64,000 nt of DNA from Microbacterium salsuginis (GCF_012524205.1 NZ_JABACI010000004.1:682001-746000), one strand, 5' to 3'; numbered from the stretch's first letter, positions 1-8,823 are shown. Translations and numbers: made by a program. The notes: generated from the letters alone by a model not told the origin.

Positions 1-1
1 C

Positions 2-742
2 GCCATCATCACCGGCGGCGCGTCCGGGATCGGGCTCGCCACCGCGCGGCGGTTCGCCGCGGAGGGCGCGAAGGTCGTGATCGCCGACCTCGACCCGACC
101 ACGGGCGAGGCCGCGGCATCCGAGGTCGGCGGTGTCTTCCGCAGTGTGAACGTCGCGGACGAGGCGCAGGTCAATGACGTGTTCGACGGTGTGGCGGGAG
201 AGTTCGGGCGCCTCGACATCGCCTTCAACAACGCCGGGATCTCGCCCGCCGACGACGACTCGATCGAGACCACCGAGCTGCCCGCGTGGGACAAGGTGCA
301 GGACGTCAACCTCAAGAGCGTGTACCTGTGCTCGCGCGCCGCGCTGCGCCACATGGTGCCGGCGGGCAGGGGATCGATCATCAACACGGCGTCGTTCGTC
401 GCTCTGCTGGGCTCGGCGACGTCGCAGATCTCGTACACCGCCTCCAAGGGCGGCGTGCTCGCGATGACCCGTGAGCTCGGCGTGCAGTTCGCGCGCCAGG
501 GCATCCGGGTGAACGCGCTGTGCCCGGGGCCGGTGAACACTCCCCTCCTGCAGGAGCTGTTCGCGAAGGATCCCGAGCGGGCGCAGCGGCGGCTCGTGCA
601 CGTGCCGATGGGCCGGTTCGCCGAGCCCGAGGAGATGGCGGCCGCCGTCGCGTTCCTCGCCTCGGACGACGCCTCGTTCATCACGGCGACCGCGTTCGTG
701 GTCGACGGCGGCATCACCAACGCCTATGTGACGCCGCTATAG
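2..742 (+). CDS. SDR family oxidoreductase, 5' end outside window
   Basis: This is a classical short-chain dehydrogenase/reductase, an NAD(P)-dependent enzyme that oxidises or reduces an alcohol/ketone pair. The reading frame is open from base 2, so the true start lies upstream of the window. The first visible residues carry the TGGASGIG nucleotide-binding motif, followed by NNAG, a catalytic Ser region (INTASFVALLGS) and the YTASK active-site motif, and the C-terminus has the usual VDGG ending. Length and motif spacing fit a ~250-residue enzyme missing only a few N-terminal residues. A GntR/FCD regulator follows, which suggests a small regulated catabolic unit, but the substrate cannot be told from sequence. 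Confidence 0.93.
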   Translation, partial: AIITGGASGIGLATARRFAAEGAKVVIADLDPTTGEAAASEVGGVFRSVNVADEAQVNDVFDGVAGEFGRLDIAFNNAGISPADDDSIETTELPAWDKVQDVNLKSVYLCSRAALRHMVPAGRGSIINTASFVALLGSATSQISYTASKGGVLAMTRELGVQFARQGIRVNALCPGPVNTPLLQELFAKDPERAQRRLVHVPMGRFAEPEEMAAAVAFLASDDASFITATAFVVDGGITNAYVTPL

Positions 743-869
743 GGGTGGATGCCATGTCGCGCGCGTTCGCAATTCAGTCCCGATCGTCGACTCGGATGCC
801 GTCCACGGCGTGTCGCGGCATCCGCCGTCCGTCCGGACTGAGTTGCGAACCGGATGTCGGGGTGAGGCC

Positions 870-1586
870 ATGACCGACGCGCCGCTGCACGAGGTGCGCA
901 AGGCCGTGTACCGCCCGGTGCGCGAGGGCAACGCCCTCGAAGACACGATCGCGCGACTGGTCCAGACGATCCGGCTGGGTGTGGTCGCGCCGGGGGAGTC
1001 GCTGCCGTCCGAGCGCGAACTCGCCGTGCTGTACGCCGTCAGCCGCGACACCGTGCGCGAGGCGATCCGCGAGCTCGCCGACACCGGATACCTGGTGCGG
1101 CGCCGCGGCCGGTACGGAGGAACCTTCGTCGCGGACCCGCTGCCCCAGCCACCCCACCCCGATGACGTCGACGCGTCCGACCTCGAGGATGTGCTCGGGA
1201 TGCGGCGCGTGATCGAGGCGGGCGCCGCCCGTGCCGCGGCTGCTCGCACCCTCGAGCCGGCGGCTCGCGATGACTTGTGGGCACGGTACGAGGCGGTGAC
1301 CGCGGCATCCGAATCCGACTATCGCCGACTCGACACCCTGCTGCACCTGGCGATCGCAGAGGTCGCCGGCATCCCGTCGCTCGTCGCGCTCGCCGCCGAG
1401 AACCGCGCCCGCGTGAACGAATGGCTCGACACCTTCCCGCTGCTGCGGCGCAACATCGAGCACTCGAACGCGCAGCACGAGCGCATCGTCACCGCGATCC
1501 TCGCAGGGCGACCGGATGCCGCAGAAGCGGCCATTCTGGAGCACATGGCCGGGTCGGAGGCACTGCTGCGCGGCTTTCTCGCCTGA
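870..1586 (+). CDS. GntR/FadR-type (FCD domain) transcriptional regulator
   Basis: A DNA-binding regulator with an N-terminal winged helix of the GntR type (residues ~15-80, with PSERELAVLYAVSRDTVREA as the recognition region) and a C-terminal all-helical FCD effector domain. The FCD domain has the expected D and H metal/ligand positions (RRLDTLLHLAIAEVAG, QHERIVTAI). The reading frame is open 60 bases further upstream, but the ATG at 870 is preceded by GGGGTGAGG and gives the normal family length of about 238 residues, so that start is preferred. It probably controls the preceding SDR gene; the ligand is unknown, although family members commonly sense small organic or sugar acids. Confidence 0.88.
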   Translation: MTDAPLHEVRKAVYRPVREGNALEDTIARLVQTIRLGVVAPGESLPSERELAVLYAVSRDTVREAIRELADTGYLVRRRGRYGGTFVADPLPQPPHPDDVDASDLEDVLGMRRVIEAGAARAAAARTLEPAARDDLWARYEAVTAASESDYRRLDTLLHLAIAEVAGIPSLVALAAENRARVNEWLDTFPLLRRNIEHSNAQHERIVTAILAGRPDAAEAAILEHMAGSEALLRGFLA

Positions 1587-1649
1587 CGTCGCCCCTCTCG
1601 CGGCCCGTCCTCGCTCCGGAGCGCGGAGACGACTCGATACCCTGGTGGG

Positions 1650-2054
1650 GTGGCAGGAAAGAAGCGTGCGAAGAAGGAGCCTCTCGAGTTCCGAAACGTC
1701 CTGCTGAGCGACGCCTTGCAGACGCAGGACATGGCGGCCGTCGCCTTCGCGCTGCGACACGGTCCGACCGTGGTGCCCTTGATGCGGCCGGGTCAGCGCG
1801 ACGACCCGCGCGACGCGGGAGAGGTGTGGACCTACCGCGACCCCAAGAGCGGCGACGTCGCCCTGCTGCTCTTCAGCGACGCCGCGCACAAGCCGGCGAC
1901 CCTGCCCCCGGGAGTCGCACTGCAGTCACCGGCATGGCTGCGTGCGTTCCTCGGCGCGCACGAGGACGAGATCACCACGGTGTTCTTCGACATCGCCGGC
2001 CCTCACCCGATGCAGGCATCCCCCACCGACCTGATCGCCGCCCTCGACGCCTGA
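1650..2054 (+). CDS. Small conserved cytoplasmic protein of unknown function
   Basis: A 134-residue protein starting with GTG (VAGKKRAKKEPLEF). It has a basic N-terminus and then a compact alpha/beta region ending in DLIAALDA. No signal peptide or membrane segment is visible. The overall pattern (a value-like stretch about being read from a data record: GEVWTYRDPKSGDVALLLFSD, then SPAWLRAFL) resembles the SseB N-terminal domain family found in actinobacteria, but I am not certain of that assignment. It stands alone between the GntR regulator and a tiny membrane ORF. Function should be treated as unknown. Confidence 0.7.
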   Translation: MAGKKRAKKEPLEFRNVLLSDALQTQDMAAVAFALRHGPTVVPLMRPGQRDDPRDAGEVWTYRDPKSGDVALLLFSDAAHKPATLPPGVALQSPAWLRAFLGAHEDEITTVFFDIAGPHPMQASPTDLIAALDA

Positions 2055-2068
2055 GCCCGCCCGTTCAC

Positions 2069-2132
2069 GTGGATTGGCGAGACGGCGGATCGGCGAAGCG
2101 GTGGATCGGCGAACCTGTGGATCGGCGAAACT
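2069..2132. repeat. Four tandem copies of a 16-bp unit
   Basis: Four head-to-tail 16-bp units start at 2069, 2085, 2101 and 2117. Each contains GGATYGGCGA, with the consensus GTGGATCGGCGAANNN; only the last three bases vary freely. The array sits between two genes and ends about 45 bp before a small membrane ORF. It may be a slippage-prone minisatellite or an array of protein-binding sites. Confidence 0.8.
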
Positions 2133-2179
2133 CCGGGAGCGGGTCGCGCCCGCGCCCTCGTCTGTGGCACGCTCGCCGG

Positions 2180-2284
2180 ATGGACTACCTCGTCGTGGGC
2201 ATCGTGTGCGCCGCCGGTCTGGTCATCCCGCTCGCGCTCGGATTGGCTCATTCGCGCAATGACCGGCGGCACCGCGGACGCTGA
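2180..2284 (+). CDS. Putative 34-residue single-span membrane peptide
   Basis: A short ORF (MDYLVVGIVCAAGLV...) with one hydrophobic segment of about 20 residues and a strongly basic tail (HSRNDRRHRGR). The layout is that of a small single-pass membrane protein with the tail in the cytoplasm. It is too short for normal ORF lists. The ribosome binding site is weak (CGCCGG), and there is no recognisable family, so it could be a chance ORF. The following gene, radA, is on the opposite strand and ends 12 bp away. Confidence 0.4.
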   Translation: MDYLVVGIVCAAGLVIPLALGLAHSRNDRRHRGR

Positions 2285-2296
2285 CCCGGGCGGGGA

Positions 2297-3667
2297 TCAG
2301 AAGTCCGGAGCCTCTTCCCGGGGGCCGCTCCTCGTCCGCACTCGAACATCGGAGAGGGCGCTGCGCAGCTCTTTCGACCGGTTGTCGATGACGTCGCGAT
2401 AGCCCAGGCGTGCGGCCTCGGAGCGACGCTGCGCGGCCTGTGTGACCGGCCGGATCTCACCCGCGAGACTGAGCTCGCCGACCGCGGCGATGTGCCGCGG
2501 GATCGCGCGATCGGTGACCGAGCCTGCGACGGCGAGGGCGATCGCGAGATCGGCGGCAGGCTCGGTGAAGCGGACACCGCCCACGGTGGAGACGTAGACG
2601 TCCTTGTCGGACGTCTTGATGCCGGCCTTCTTCTCGAGCACCGCCAGCACCATCGCCACGCGCGCGGCGTCGACGCCGTTGACGATGCGCCGAGGGTTGG
2701 GTGCCTTCGTCTCGATGGTGAGCGCCTGCACCTCGACGGGCATCGCCCTGCGGCCCTCGAGGGCGATCGCGACGCACGTGCCGGCCTCGGTGCTGCCGTG
2801 GCCGAGGAACAGCGCGCTGGGGTCGGCGACCTCGGCGATTCCGGCGCCGGTCATGTCGAAGCATCCGACCTCGTCCGTCGGTCCGAAGCGGTTCTTGAGT
2901 GCGCGCACGAAGCGCAGTGAGGTCTGCCGGTCGCCTTCGAACTGACAGACGACGTCGACGAGGTGCTCGAGGATGCGTGGCCCCGCGATCGACCCGTCCT
3001 TGGTGACGTGCCCGACGATGATCGTCGGCAGACCACGATCCTTGGCGACGCGGATGAGGGTGGCGGCGACTTCGCGGACCTGAGACGGATGCCCTGCCAT
3101 GCCCTCCGACATCGCGGAGGACACCGTCTGCACGGAGTCGACGATCAGGAGCTCGGGTTTCACTTCATCGACGTGCCCGAGGATGGTCGCGAGGTCGGTC
3201 TCGCTCGCCAGGTAAAGCTCCTCGTGGAGCGCGCCCGTGCGCTCCGCGCGCAGCCGGACCTGGGCCGTGGACTCCTCGGCGCTCGCGTAGAGGACGCGTC
3301 GCCCCGCGCGCGCGGCCTGCGCCGCGACCTCGAGCAGCAGCGTCGACTTGCCGACGCCGGGTTCGCCCGACAGCAGGATCGCGGCACCGGCGACCAGTCC
3401 GCCACCGAGGACGCGGTCGAACTCGCCGACGCCGGTCGTGCGTCGCGGCGAGTCGGTGATGTCGATGCGCGTGATCGGCTGGGCCGAACGTCCCGCGCCG
3501 GGGGCGACCGGCGCGACCGAGCGTGTGAGTCCGGTGGGCTCGGATGCCTCGACCACGGTGCCCCACTGCTGGCACTCGCCGCAGCGCCCCACCCACTTGA
3601 GCGTGGTCCAGCCGCACTCGGTGCACTTGTAGGGCGCTGACTGGGTGGATCGGCGCGCGGCGGGCAT
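2297..3667 (-). CDS. radA: DNA repair protein RadA
   Basis: RadA/Sms, an ATP-dependent helicase-like RecA paralogue that promotes branch migration during homologous recombination and repair. The 456-residue protein starts at MPAARRSTQ, has the N-terminal C4 zinc finger (CTECGWTTLKWVG then CGECQQW), Walker A GEPGVGKST, the RadA-specific KNRFG motif (KNRFGPTDEVG) and a C-terminal Lon-protease-like domain. The frame stays open far upstream, but this start gives the standard family length and puts the zinc finger at its usual position. It converges with the small genes to its left and is divergent from nothing obvious; the lipoprotein gene beyond is on the same strand. Confidence 0.97.
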   Translation of the reverse strand: MPAARRSTQSAPYKCTECGWTTLKWVGRCGECQQWGTVVEASEPTGLTRSVAPVAPGAGRSAQPITRIDITDSPRRTTGVGEFDRVLGGGLVAGAAILLSGEPGVGKSTLLLEVAAQAARAGRRVLYASAEESTAQVRLRAERTGALHEELYLASETDLATILGHVDEVKPELLIVDSVQTVSSAMSEGMAGHPSQVREVAATLIRVAKDRGLPTIIVGHVTKDGSIAGPRILEHLVDVVCQFEGDRQTSLRFVRALKNRFGPTDEVGCFDMTGAGIAEVADPSALFLGHGSTEAGTCVAIALEGRRAMPVEVQALTIETKAPNPRRIVNGVDAARVAMVLAVLEKKAGIKTSDKDVYVSTVGGVRFTEPAADLAIALAVAGSVTDRAIPRHIAAVGELSLAGEIRPVTQAAQRRSEAARLGYRDVIDNRSKELRSALSDVRVRTRSGPREEAPDF

Positions 3668-3752
3668 GGGATCAGCGTACGTCCGAGGTGTGACACCGGT
3701 GGATGCCACGGCCGCGGGCGACGGCATCCGTCCGCAGTTTCCGCTCGGTGCG

Positions 3753-4904
3753 TCAGCCCAGCGCGGCCGCGAGAGCTTCGAACACGGCCGGTGCCGGGAT
3801 ATCGCCGGAAGCGAGCGGAACGTCGGTGTTCGCGACCACCACGATCGTGGCGTCCTGGTCGTAGCTGTGGAAGACCGAGGTCGTGAACCCGGGGATCGTG
3901 CCCGAGTGGCCCCACCAGCCGTCGGCGCGCTCACCCCACCCCAGGCCATAGCCCGATTCGGCGTCGTTCGGCGGGGGCGACGAGAGGATCGAGTCGCGAC
4001 GCAACTGCTGGGTCTCTTCGTCGAGCACGCCCTCGCCTGTGAAGAGCGCGTGCGCCCAGACCGTGAGGTCATCGAGCGTCGAGACCACTTCCCCCGCGGT
4101 GGAGCCGAACGACGGGCTCCATTCGGTGGCATCCTCCGGTGCTCCGGCCGGATTGCGCTGGTTCGTCAGTCCGACGAGATGAGGCTCGTCGATCGAGGCC
4201 GAGCCGCCGGGATACACCGTGTCGGCCATGTTGAGCGGCTCGAACAGTCGCTCGGCGAACACGTCTGCGATCGGCTGCTCGAGGACCTGCTCGATCACCA
4301 TCCCCAACAGGACGTAGTTCGTGTTGGAGTACTGCCAGACCTCACCCGGTGCGCCGACGACAGGCAGTGTGCGAGCCGCGTCGACGAGTTCCTGGGTGGT
4401 GAAGACCCGGAACGGATCGCCGAAGTACATCGCCTCCCAGTCCGGGTCGAGCGAGTAAGACGGGATGCCGCTCGTCATGTCGGCGAGCTGGCGCAGCGTC
4501 GCCGCGCCGTTGGGCGAGTCGGGCACGTACTGCGAGATCGGGTCGTCGAGCGAGACGAGCCCCTCCTCCACGAGCTGGAGAAGGATGGTCGCCGTCATCG
4601 TCTTGGTCAGGCTGCCGATCCGCGTGCGGTCATCCGGCGCGGGTGGGGTGTCGCCGTCGGGCGCGGCCGCCCCCGAGGTGCCTGTCCACGTGCCGTCTGG
4701 CGTGATGACCCGCGCGATCACGCCGGCGAACTCGTCGCCGCGGGTGCTGTCCAGGGCGGTCTGGAGCGCTGTTGCGGTGTCTGCGGGAAAGTCCGGTGCC
4801 TCGTCGGTCGCCGCGGGCGTCGACGTGGCAGCCGGGGCCGGGCCGGAGCATCCGGTCACCGCCAGGACTGCTGCCAGTGCGAGAGCGAGCGTGCCGAGAC
4901 GCAT
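3753..4904 (-). CDS. Serine beta-lactamase-fold lipoprotein (class C / DD-peptidase-like)
   Basis: A predicted lipid-anchored extracytoplasmic serine hydrolase of the beta-lactamase/DD-carboxypeptidase/esterase superfamily. The chosen start (MRLGTLALAL) gives a typical lipoprotein signal with the lipobox VTGC. The superfamily motifs are visible in order: SLTK (SxxK, nucleophilic Ser), YSN (YxN) and HSG (HxG), with the last in GHSGTIPGF. The upstream frame contains an alternative Met 28 codons earlier, which would extend the signal peptide awkwardly. Such proteins in actinobacteria are more often esterases or peptidases acting on cell-wall peptides than true antibiotic-destroying enzymes; no resistance claim is made here. 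Confidence 0.88.
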   Translation of the reverse strand: MRLGTLALALAAVLAVTGCSGPAPAATSTPAATDEAPDFPADTATALQTALDSTRGDEFAGVIARVITPDGTWTGTSGAAAPDGDTPPAPDDRTRIGSLTKTMTATILLQLVEEGLVSLDDPISQYVPDSPNGAATLRQLADMTSGIPSYSLDPDWEAMYFGDPFRVFTTQELVDAARTLPVVGAPGEVWQYSNTNYVLLGMVIEQVLEQPIADVFAERLFEPLNMADTVYPGGSASIDEPHLVGLTNQRNPAGAPEDATEWSPSFGSTAGEVVSTLDDLTVWAHALFTGEGVLDEETQQLRRDSILSSPPPNDAESGYGLGWGERADGWWGHSGTIPGFTTSVFHSYDQDATIVVVANTDVPLASGDIPAPAVFEALAAALG

Positions 4905-5080
4905 GCCGGATGCAAGAGTGAGTGTGCGCACGAGGACCCCCGAGTCGTGGATGCCCTCCGACGCTATCCAGGGCACAGCGGCCGGCACAGGGGACCTGAG
5001 TCGCTGGTCTTCGCGAGCGTGGGGGCGCGGGTCATCGCGCCGAAAGCGGGCGCTCCCGCGCGCCCCTGACTGCGAGCGGG

Positions 5081-6034
5081 TCAGCCCCGCAGCGACTCGG
5101 CGACCTCACGAAGGGCGCCGGCAGAGCGGTGGAACAGCTCGAGCTCGTGATCGTCGAACTGGGTCTCGCGGACCGGTACGGCGCCGGCGGCGCTCACCAC
5201 CGAGGGCACCGACAGCGCCACGCCGTCGACGCCGTGGAAATCGTGCAGCACCGGCGAGACCGGCATGACGGCGTGCTCGTCGTTCAGGATCGCCTCGATG
5301 ATGCGCGCGCTCGACAGCCCGATCGCATAGTTGGTGGCGCCCTTGCCCTGGATCACCTTGTAGGCGGCATCGCGCACGTCGACCGCGATCCGGTCGAGCT
5401 CCTCCACCGTCATGCGGTCGCCTCGCGGCGTCACCCAGTCGAGGATCGGCACCGTGCCGATCGTGGCCTTGGACCACAACGGGAACTCGGTGTCGCCGTG
5501 TTCGCCGACGATGTAGGCGTGGACGCTCGACGTCGAGACACCGGCGCGTTCGGCGAGCTTCCAGCGCAGCCGCGATGTATCGAGGACGGTGCCCGAGGCG
5601 AAGATCCGCTCGGGGGGCAGGCCGGTCTCCTCCTGGGCGAGCACCGTCAGCACGTCGCAGGGGTTGGTCACGATCACAAAGATCGCGTCGGGCGCGGCTT
5701 CGAGCAGCTGCGGCATCATCTTGCGGATGATGCCCGCGTTGACGCCGGCGAGCTCGATGCGGGTCTGCCCGGGGTCCTGCTTGGCGCCCGCGGTGATCAC
5801 CACGACGTGCGAGCCCTCGACGACGGACACGTCGCTGCCGCCGGTGATGTCGCTCGAACCGGTGAACTGCGTGCCATGGGCGAGGTCGAGCACTTCGGCT
5901 TCGACCTTCTGCGTCGCGATGTCGTAGAGCGCGACGTGCCGGGCCGACCCTCGGATCAGCGCCGCGTACGCCGCGCTGGATCCGACGCTGCCGGCTCCGA
6001 CGATGGTGACTTTGGAGTTCTCGATCACGGCCAT
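5081..6034 (-). CDS. ldh: L-lactate dehydrogenase
   Basis: NAD-dependent L-lactate dehydrogenase, interconverting pyruvate and L-lactate. The 317-residue protein has the GAGSVGSS nucleotide-binding loop, the mobile-loop GAKQDPGQTR in which Gln favours lactate over malate, the catalytic Asp/Arg helix (LDTSRLR) and the catalytic His in GEHGDTEFPLWS. Length is standard. It stands as a single gene; the next gene on the same strand is an MFS exporter about 80 bp upstream. Identity as lactate rather than malate dehydrogenase rests on the Gln in the specificity loop. Confidence 0.95.
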   Translation of the reverse strand: MAVIENSKVTIVGAGSVGSSAAYAALIRGSARHVALYDIATQKVEAEVLDLAHGTQFTGSSDITGGSDVSVVEGSHVVVITAGAKQDPGQTRIELAGVNAGIIRKMMPQLLEAAPDAIFVIVTNPCDVLTVLAQEETGLPPERIFASGTVLDTSRLRWKLAERAGVSTSSVHAYIVGEHGDTEFPLWSKATIGTVPILDWVTPRGDRMTVEELDRIAVDVRDAAYKVIQGKGATNYAIGLSSARIIEAILNDEHAVMPVSPVLHDFHGVDGVALSVPSVVSAAGAVPVRETQFDDHELELFHRSAGALREVAESLRG

Positions 6035-6113
6035 GCCGCCAGTCTTGCAGGGTCAGGATGATCGTGGTGCGGCCGTGGTGCGCGGCGGGCGCCGCGGCAT
6101 CCGTCTCCCGTGC

Positions 6114-7520
6114 TCAGACGGCGGGATCGTCGGGGGTGGTCGCGTGCGACGGGTTGCGGATGCCCAGGAACGAGACGATGCCGCCCGCGATCATGAGCAC
6201 CGCCGTCACGATGGCGGCGCGGTGGAATCCGTCCAGGTCGAGTGAACCGCCGACGATCGCGGCGAGGGCGGCGATCGTCAGGAGTCCCGCGACGCGGGAG
6301 ACGGCGTTGTTCACGGCCGATGCGATGCCCGATCGTTCGGACTCGATCGCGCCGAGGATGGCGGACGTCAGTGGTGCGACGGTGATCGACAGTCCGAGGC
6401 CCATGATGATCATGCTCGGCAGGACCTGCCACCAGTACGAGAACTCGGTGCCCACGGTGAGCAGGAGGAGGGCGCCGATGCCCATCGTGATCGGTCCCAC
6501 GGTCATGAACAGGCGAGGCCCCCAGCGGCCGCTGAGCGCGCCGACTCGCGAGCTGAGGAGGATGAGGAGGATCGTCATCGGCAGGCTCGCCAGCCCCGCG
6601 AGGGTTGCCGGAAGCCCTGCGCCCTGCTGCAGGTAGACCACCACGACGAATCCGTTGAGCGATAGCGCGCCGTAGATGAAGAGGGTCGCGATGTTGCCCG
6701 TCCAGAAGTTGCGCACGCGGAACAGGTCGAGCGGCAGGATCGGGCTGCGCACGGACCGCTGCCGGAGCACGAAGCCGGTGAACAGAGCGATTCCGGCGAC
6801 GAGCGGAATCCAGATCGCGGGGGAGGCCCACCCGAGGTTCGGCTGCTCGATGAGCGCGAACACCATCGCACCCAGGCCGAGCGTGCACAGGACGGCGCCG
6901 AGCCAGTCGACCGAGGCATCCGGCTTGCGCACGTCGCGGATGCCGCCACGTGCGAGCAGTATCAGCGTCGCCGCGATCGGCAGGACGTTGATGAGGAACA
7001 CCAGTCGCCACGACAGCAGGTCGACGAAGACGCCGCCGATGAGCGGCCCGACGATCATCGCGGTCGTCGTCATCGCCGTCCACGTGCCGATCGCGCGCCC
7101 CTGCGCCGGCCCGGTGAAGTTCGAGGTGATGAGGGCGAGCGAGCTCGGCACCAGGAACGCCCCGGCGGCTCCCTGCACCGCCCGGGCGATGATGAGGAAC
7201 TCGGCGGTGGGTGCGGCGGCGATCGCGACCGAGGCGATGCCGAACCCGATGAGCCCGATGCGCAGCACGAGGACGCGGCCGTACGCGTCGCTCACCGATC
7301 CCGCGACGAGGATGAGTGCACCGAGAGTGATGAGGTACGCATCCACGACCCATTGCTGCGTGGTGAGTCCGCCGCCGAGCTCGTCGCTGATCGCAGGCAG
7401 CGCCACGTTGACGACCGTGCCGTCGAGGAATGCCACGAACGACGCGAGGATCGCGATCCACAGGACCGAGCGCTGTATCGCGCTCATGCGCGACGTCGTC
7501 GCGAGGGGTTTGTCGGCCAC
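6114..7520 (-). CDS. MFS transporter, DHA2 (14-TMS) drug/H+ antiporter family
   Basis: A multi-spanning membrane exporter with about 14 hydrophobic segments. The first transmembrane helix carries the FLDGTVVNVALPAI signature typical of DHA2 proteins, and the motif C region of drug antiporters (GAFLVPSSLALI) follows the fourth-fifth helices. I place the start at a GTG at 7520 (VADKPLATTSR); an ATG at 7487 (MSAIQRS) is equally plausible because neither has a clear ribosome binding site. The gene ends 79 bp before ldh on the same strand. Substrate is unknown: members export drugs, dyes, organic acids or siderophores. Confidence 0.9.
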   Translation of the reverse strand: MADKPLATTSRMSAIQRSVLWIAILASFVAFLDGTVVNVALPAISDELGGGLTTQQWVVDAYLITLGALILVAGSVSDAYGRVLVLRIGLIGFGIASVAIAAAPTAEFLIIARAVQGAAGAFLVPSSLALITSNFTGPAQGRAIGTWTAMTTTAMIVGPLIGGVFVDLLSWRLVFLINVLPIAATLILLARGGIRDVRKPDASVDWLGAVLCTLGLGAMVFALIEQPNLGWASPAIWIPLVAGIALFTGFVLRQRSVRSPILPLDLFRVRNFWTGNIATLFIYGALSLNGFVVVVYLQQGAGLPATLAGLASLPMTILLILLSSRVGALSGRWGPRLFMTVGPITMGIGALLLLTVGTEFSYWWQVLPSMIIMGLGLSITVAPLTSAILGAIESERSGIASAVNNAVSRVAGLLTIAALAAIVGGSLDLDGFHRAAIVTAVLMIAGGIVSFLGIRNPSHATTPDDPAV

Positions 7521-7637
7521 GGGTTTTACCGTAGACCCGCCCTCGGACCCCGGGGTCGTTCCGGCCGAATCCAGGTCCCTACCGGATCGCGCCGCTCCGA
7601 TTCGCGGCATCGCGCGGTGTGTCGTAAACTCGACGAC

Positions 7638-7728
7638 GGTGACGTGTCCGAGCGGCCGAAGGTGCAACTCTCGAAAAGTTGTGTAGGGTAACCCCCTACC
7701 GTGGGTTCAAATCCCACCGTCACCGCCA
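7638..7728 (+). tRNA. tRNA-Ser (anticodon CGA)
   Basis: A full class II tRNA cloverleaf. The acceptor stem GGTGACG pairs with CGTCACC, the discriminator is G and CCA is encoded. The anticodon stem CAACT/AGTTG encloses the loop CTCGAAA, giving anticodon CGA at 7672-7674, and there is a long variable arm followed by the T arm (GGGTTCAAATCCC). It reads UCG serine codons. Its 3' half is repeated twice further on in the window, marking it as a likely integration site. Confidence 0.95.
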
Positions 7729-7730
7729 TG

Positions 7731-7757
7731 AAAACCCCTGCTCAGCAGGGGTTTTCT
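7731..7757 (+). terminator. Rho-independent terminator of tRNA-Ser
   Basis: A perfect hairpin with 12-base arms, AAAACCCCTGCT and AGCAGGGGTTTT, starts two bases after the tRNA CCA and ends in TTTTCT. The A-rich 5' flank makes it bidirectional. Confidence 0.92.
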
Positions 7758-7808
7758 CTATCGCTGACCGCGGTTTACCCACATCTGCCTCCAATCGACG
7801 GATTGTGA

Positions 7809-7881
7809 TGTCTCAGGACATCGGTGACAGTTCTGCATCAGGACATCGGTGACACTCCGTGTGTCAGGACAATCGGTGACA
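7809..7881 (+). repeat. Three copies of an IS481-type end sequence
   Basis: The word AGGACATCGGTGACA, with small changes, occurs three times in 73 bp (7809-7829, 7834-7854, 7860-7881), each preceded by a TGT/TGC. These look like terminal-repeat sequences of an IS481-family element piled up by nested insertion or repeated deletion. They adjoin the transposase remnant on the minus strand. Confidence 0.6.
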
Positions 7882-8170
7882 CTCAGATCTGCTTGTGGGA
7901 TCCGCGTAGTTGCCCGTTGCCGCGGTCGTGTCCAGCTGCCAGCACGCGTTCGGCGCCGGATACACGAACCGCCGGAACGAGGCTCGTGGCTACTTCCTCG
8001 GCTCTGCGGGCCGTACGACTCGCACCTCCTCGCGCACGTCGTCCCTCCGCGAGGCTGACGAGCCGGCTATGCACGACAGTCACCCCGCCCGGCGCGAACC
8101 GGGAGGTCGTCGAGCTTGCGTGCGACGATCCCGTCCACCACCCGGGCGACGTCGGTGCATGTGCCTGGCC
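7882..8170 (-). pseudogene. IS481-family transposase remnant
   Basis: A decayed transposase reads on the minus strand in several frames. Pieces recognisable from IS481-family proteins are, from N to C: DVARVVDGIVARKLDDLPV, then a stretch like the linker before the catalytic domain, then PRASFRRFVYPAPNACWQLD, which is the start of the DDE/integrase core. An in-frame TAG interrupts the last piece and the remainder of the catalytic domain is gone, replaced by end repeats. The remnant occupies the 420-bp gap between the tRNA-Ser terminator and the TetR gene, where I see no other gene. It is evidence of past mobile DNA at this tRNA. Confidence 0.6.
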
Positions 8171-8175
8171 TCCGA

Positions 8176-8823
8176 TCAGCTCGGGCCGAGAAGATAGTCG
8201 GCGATCGCGCGCGCGAGTTCCGCGACGAATTCTTCGTCCGAGAGCGGCCTCGTGGACTCGAAGTCGGAGCCGTGCGTGATGCGACGACTCGTCATGGAGT
8301 AGAGCATCCGGAACGCGAAGTCGGCTGCCGTCTCCGGCGCAGGATGACGGATGTCGTCACGGCAGAGGAGTAGGGCAGCCTCGAAGCGTTCGGCTACACG
8401 CTGTGAACCGGAGCGGCCACGCACGAAGAGCTCCGGGTCCTCGGGGCCCCGCCGCATGAAGGCACGCAGGATGGCGGCATTGGCGAGCATCTGTGCCGAG
8501 GTCTTCGTGACGATCTCCTCGATATGCGCGCGCGCCCCGCCGGGGGCGACCGAGGTCGGCGCCAGCCAGACCTCTTCGTGATCCATCCGCTCCATCTCTT
8601 GAGCGTGGATGGCGAGGAGGAGGGCCTCGCGACTGGGTGCACGGAGGTAGATCGATCCCACCGATACCCCCGCGCGTTTGCTCACGGCTTGGACGGTGAA
8701 CCCCGGAAAGCCGTCCTCCTCGAGGATCTCTCGTCCCGCCTGGAGCACTCTCGCGTATGCCTCCTGGCTGCGCTTCTGGAGTGGCTGGCGAATCTCGGAG
8801 TCAGTGTCGGACATCGGCTTCAT
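8176..8823 (-). CDS. TetR/AcrR family transcriptional regulator
   Basis: A TetR-type repressor of about 215 residues. The N-terminal helix-turn-helix (FTVQAVSKRAGVSVGSIYLRAPSREALL) is followed by a ligand-binding helical domain. Reading frame is open to a GTG at 8889, but the pair of ATGs at 8823 (MKPMSDTDSE) gives the usual family length; if transcription is leaderless the GTG could be used. It is divergent from the FAA hydrolase operon and a strong inverted repeat lies between them, so it very probably represses that operon and itself in the absence of an aromatic ligand. Confidence 0.88.
   Translation of the reverse strand: MKPMSDTDSEIRQPLQKRSQEAYARVLQAGREILEEDGFPGFTVQAVSKRAGVSVGSIYLRAPSREALLLAIHAQEMERMDHEEVWLAPTSVAPGGARAHIEEIVTKTSAQMLANAAILRAFMRRGPEDPELFVRGRSGSQRVAERFEAALLLCRDDIRHPAPETAADFAFRMLYSMTSRRITHGSDFESTRPLSDEEFVAELARAIADYLLGPS

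Noticed and set aside
3645..5069. 474-codon plus-strand ORF
   Set aside because: It runs antisense to the radA 5' end and the beta-lactamase-fold lipoprotein; Arg/Gly-rich composition with no domain, as expected of a shadow in GC-rich DNA.
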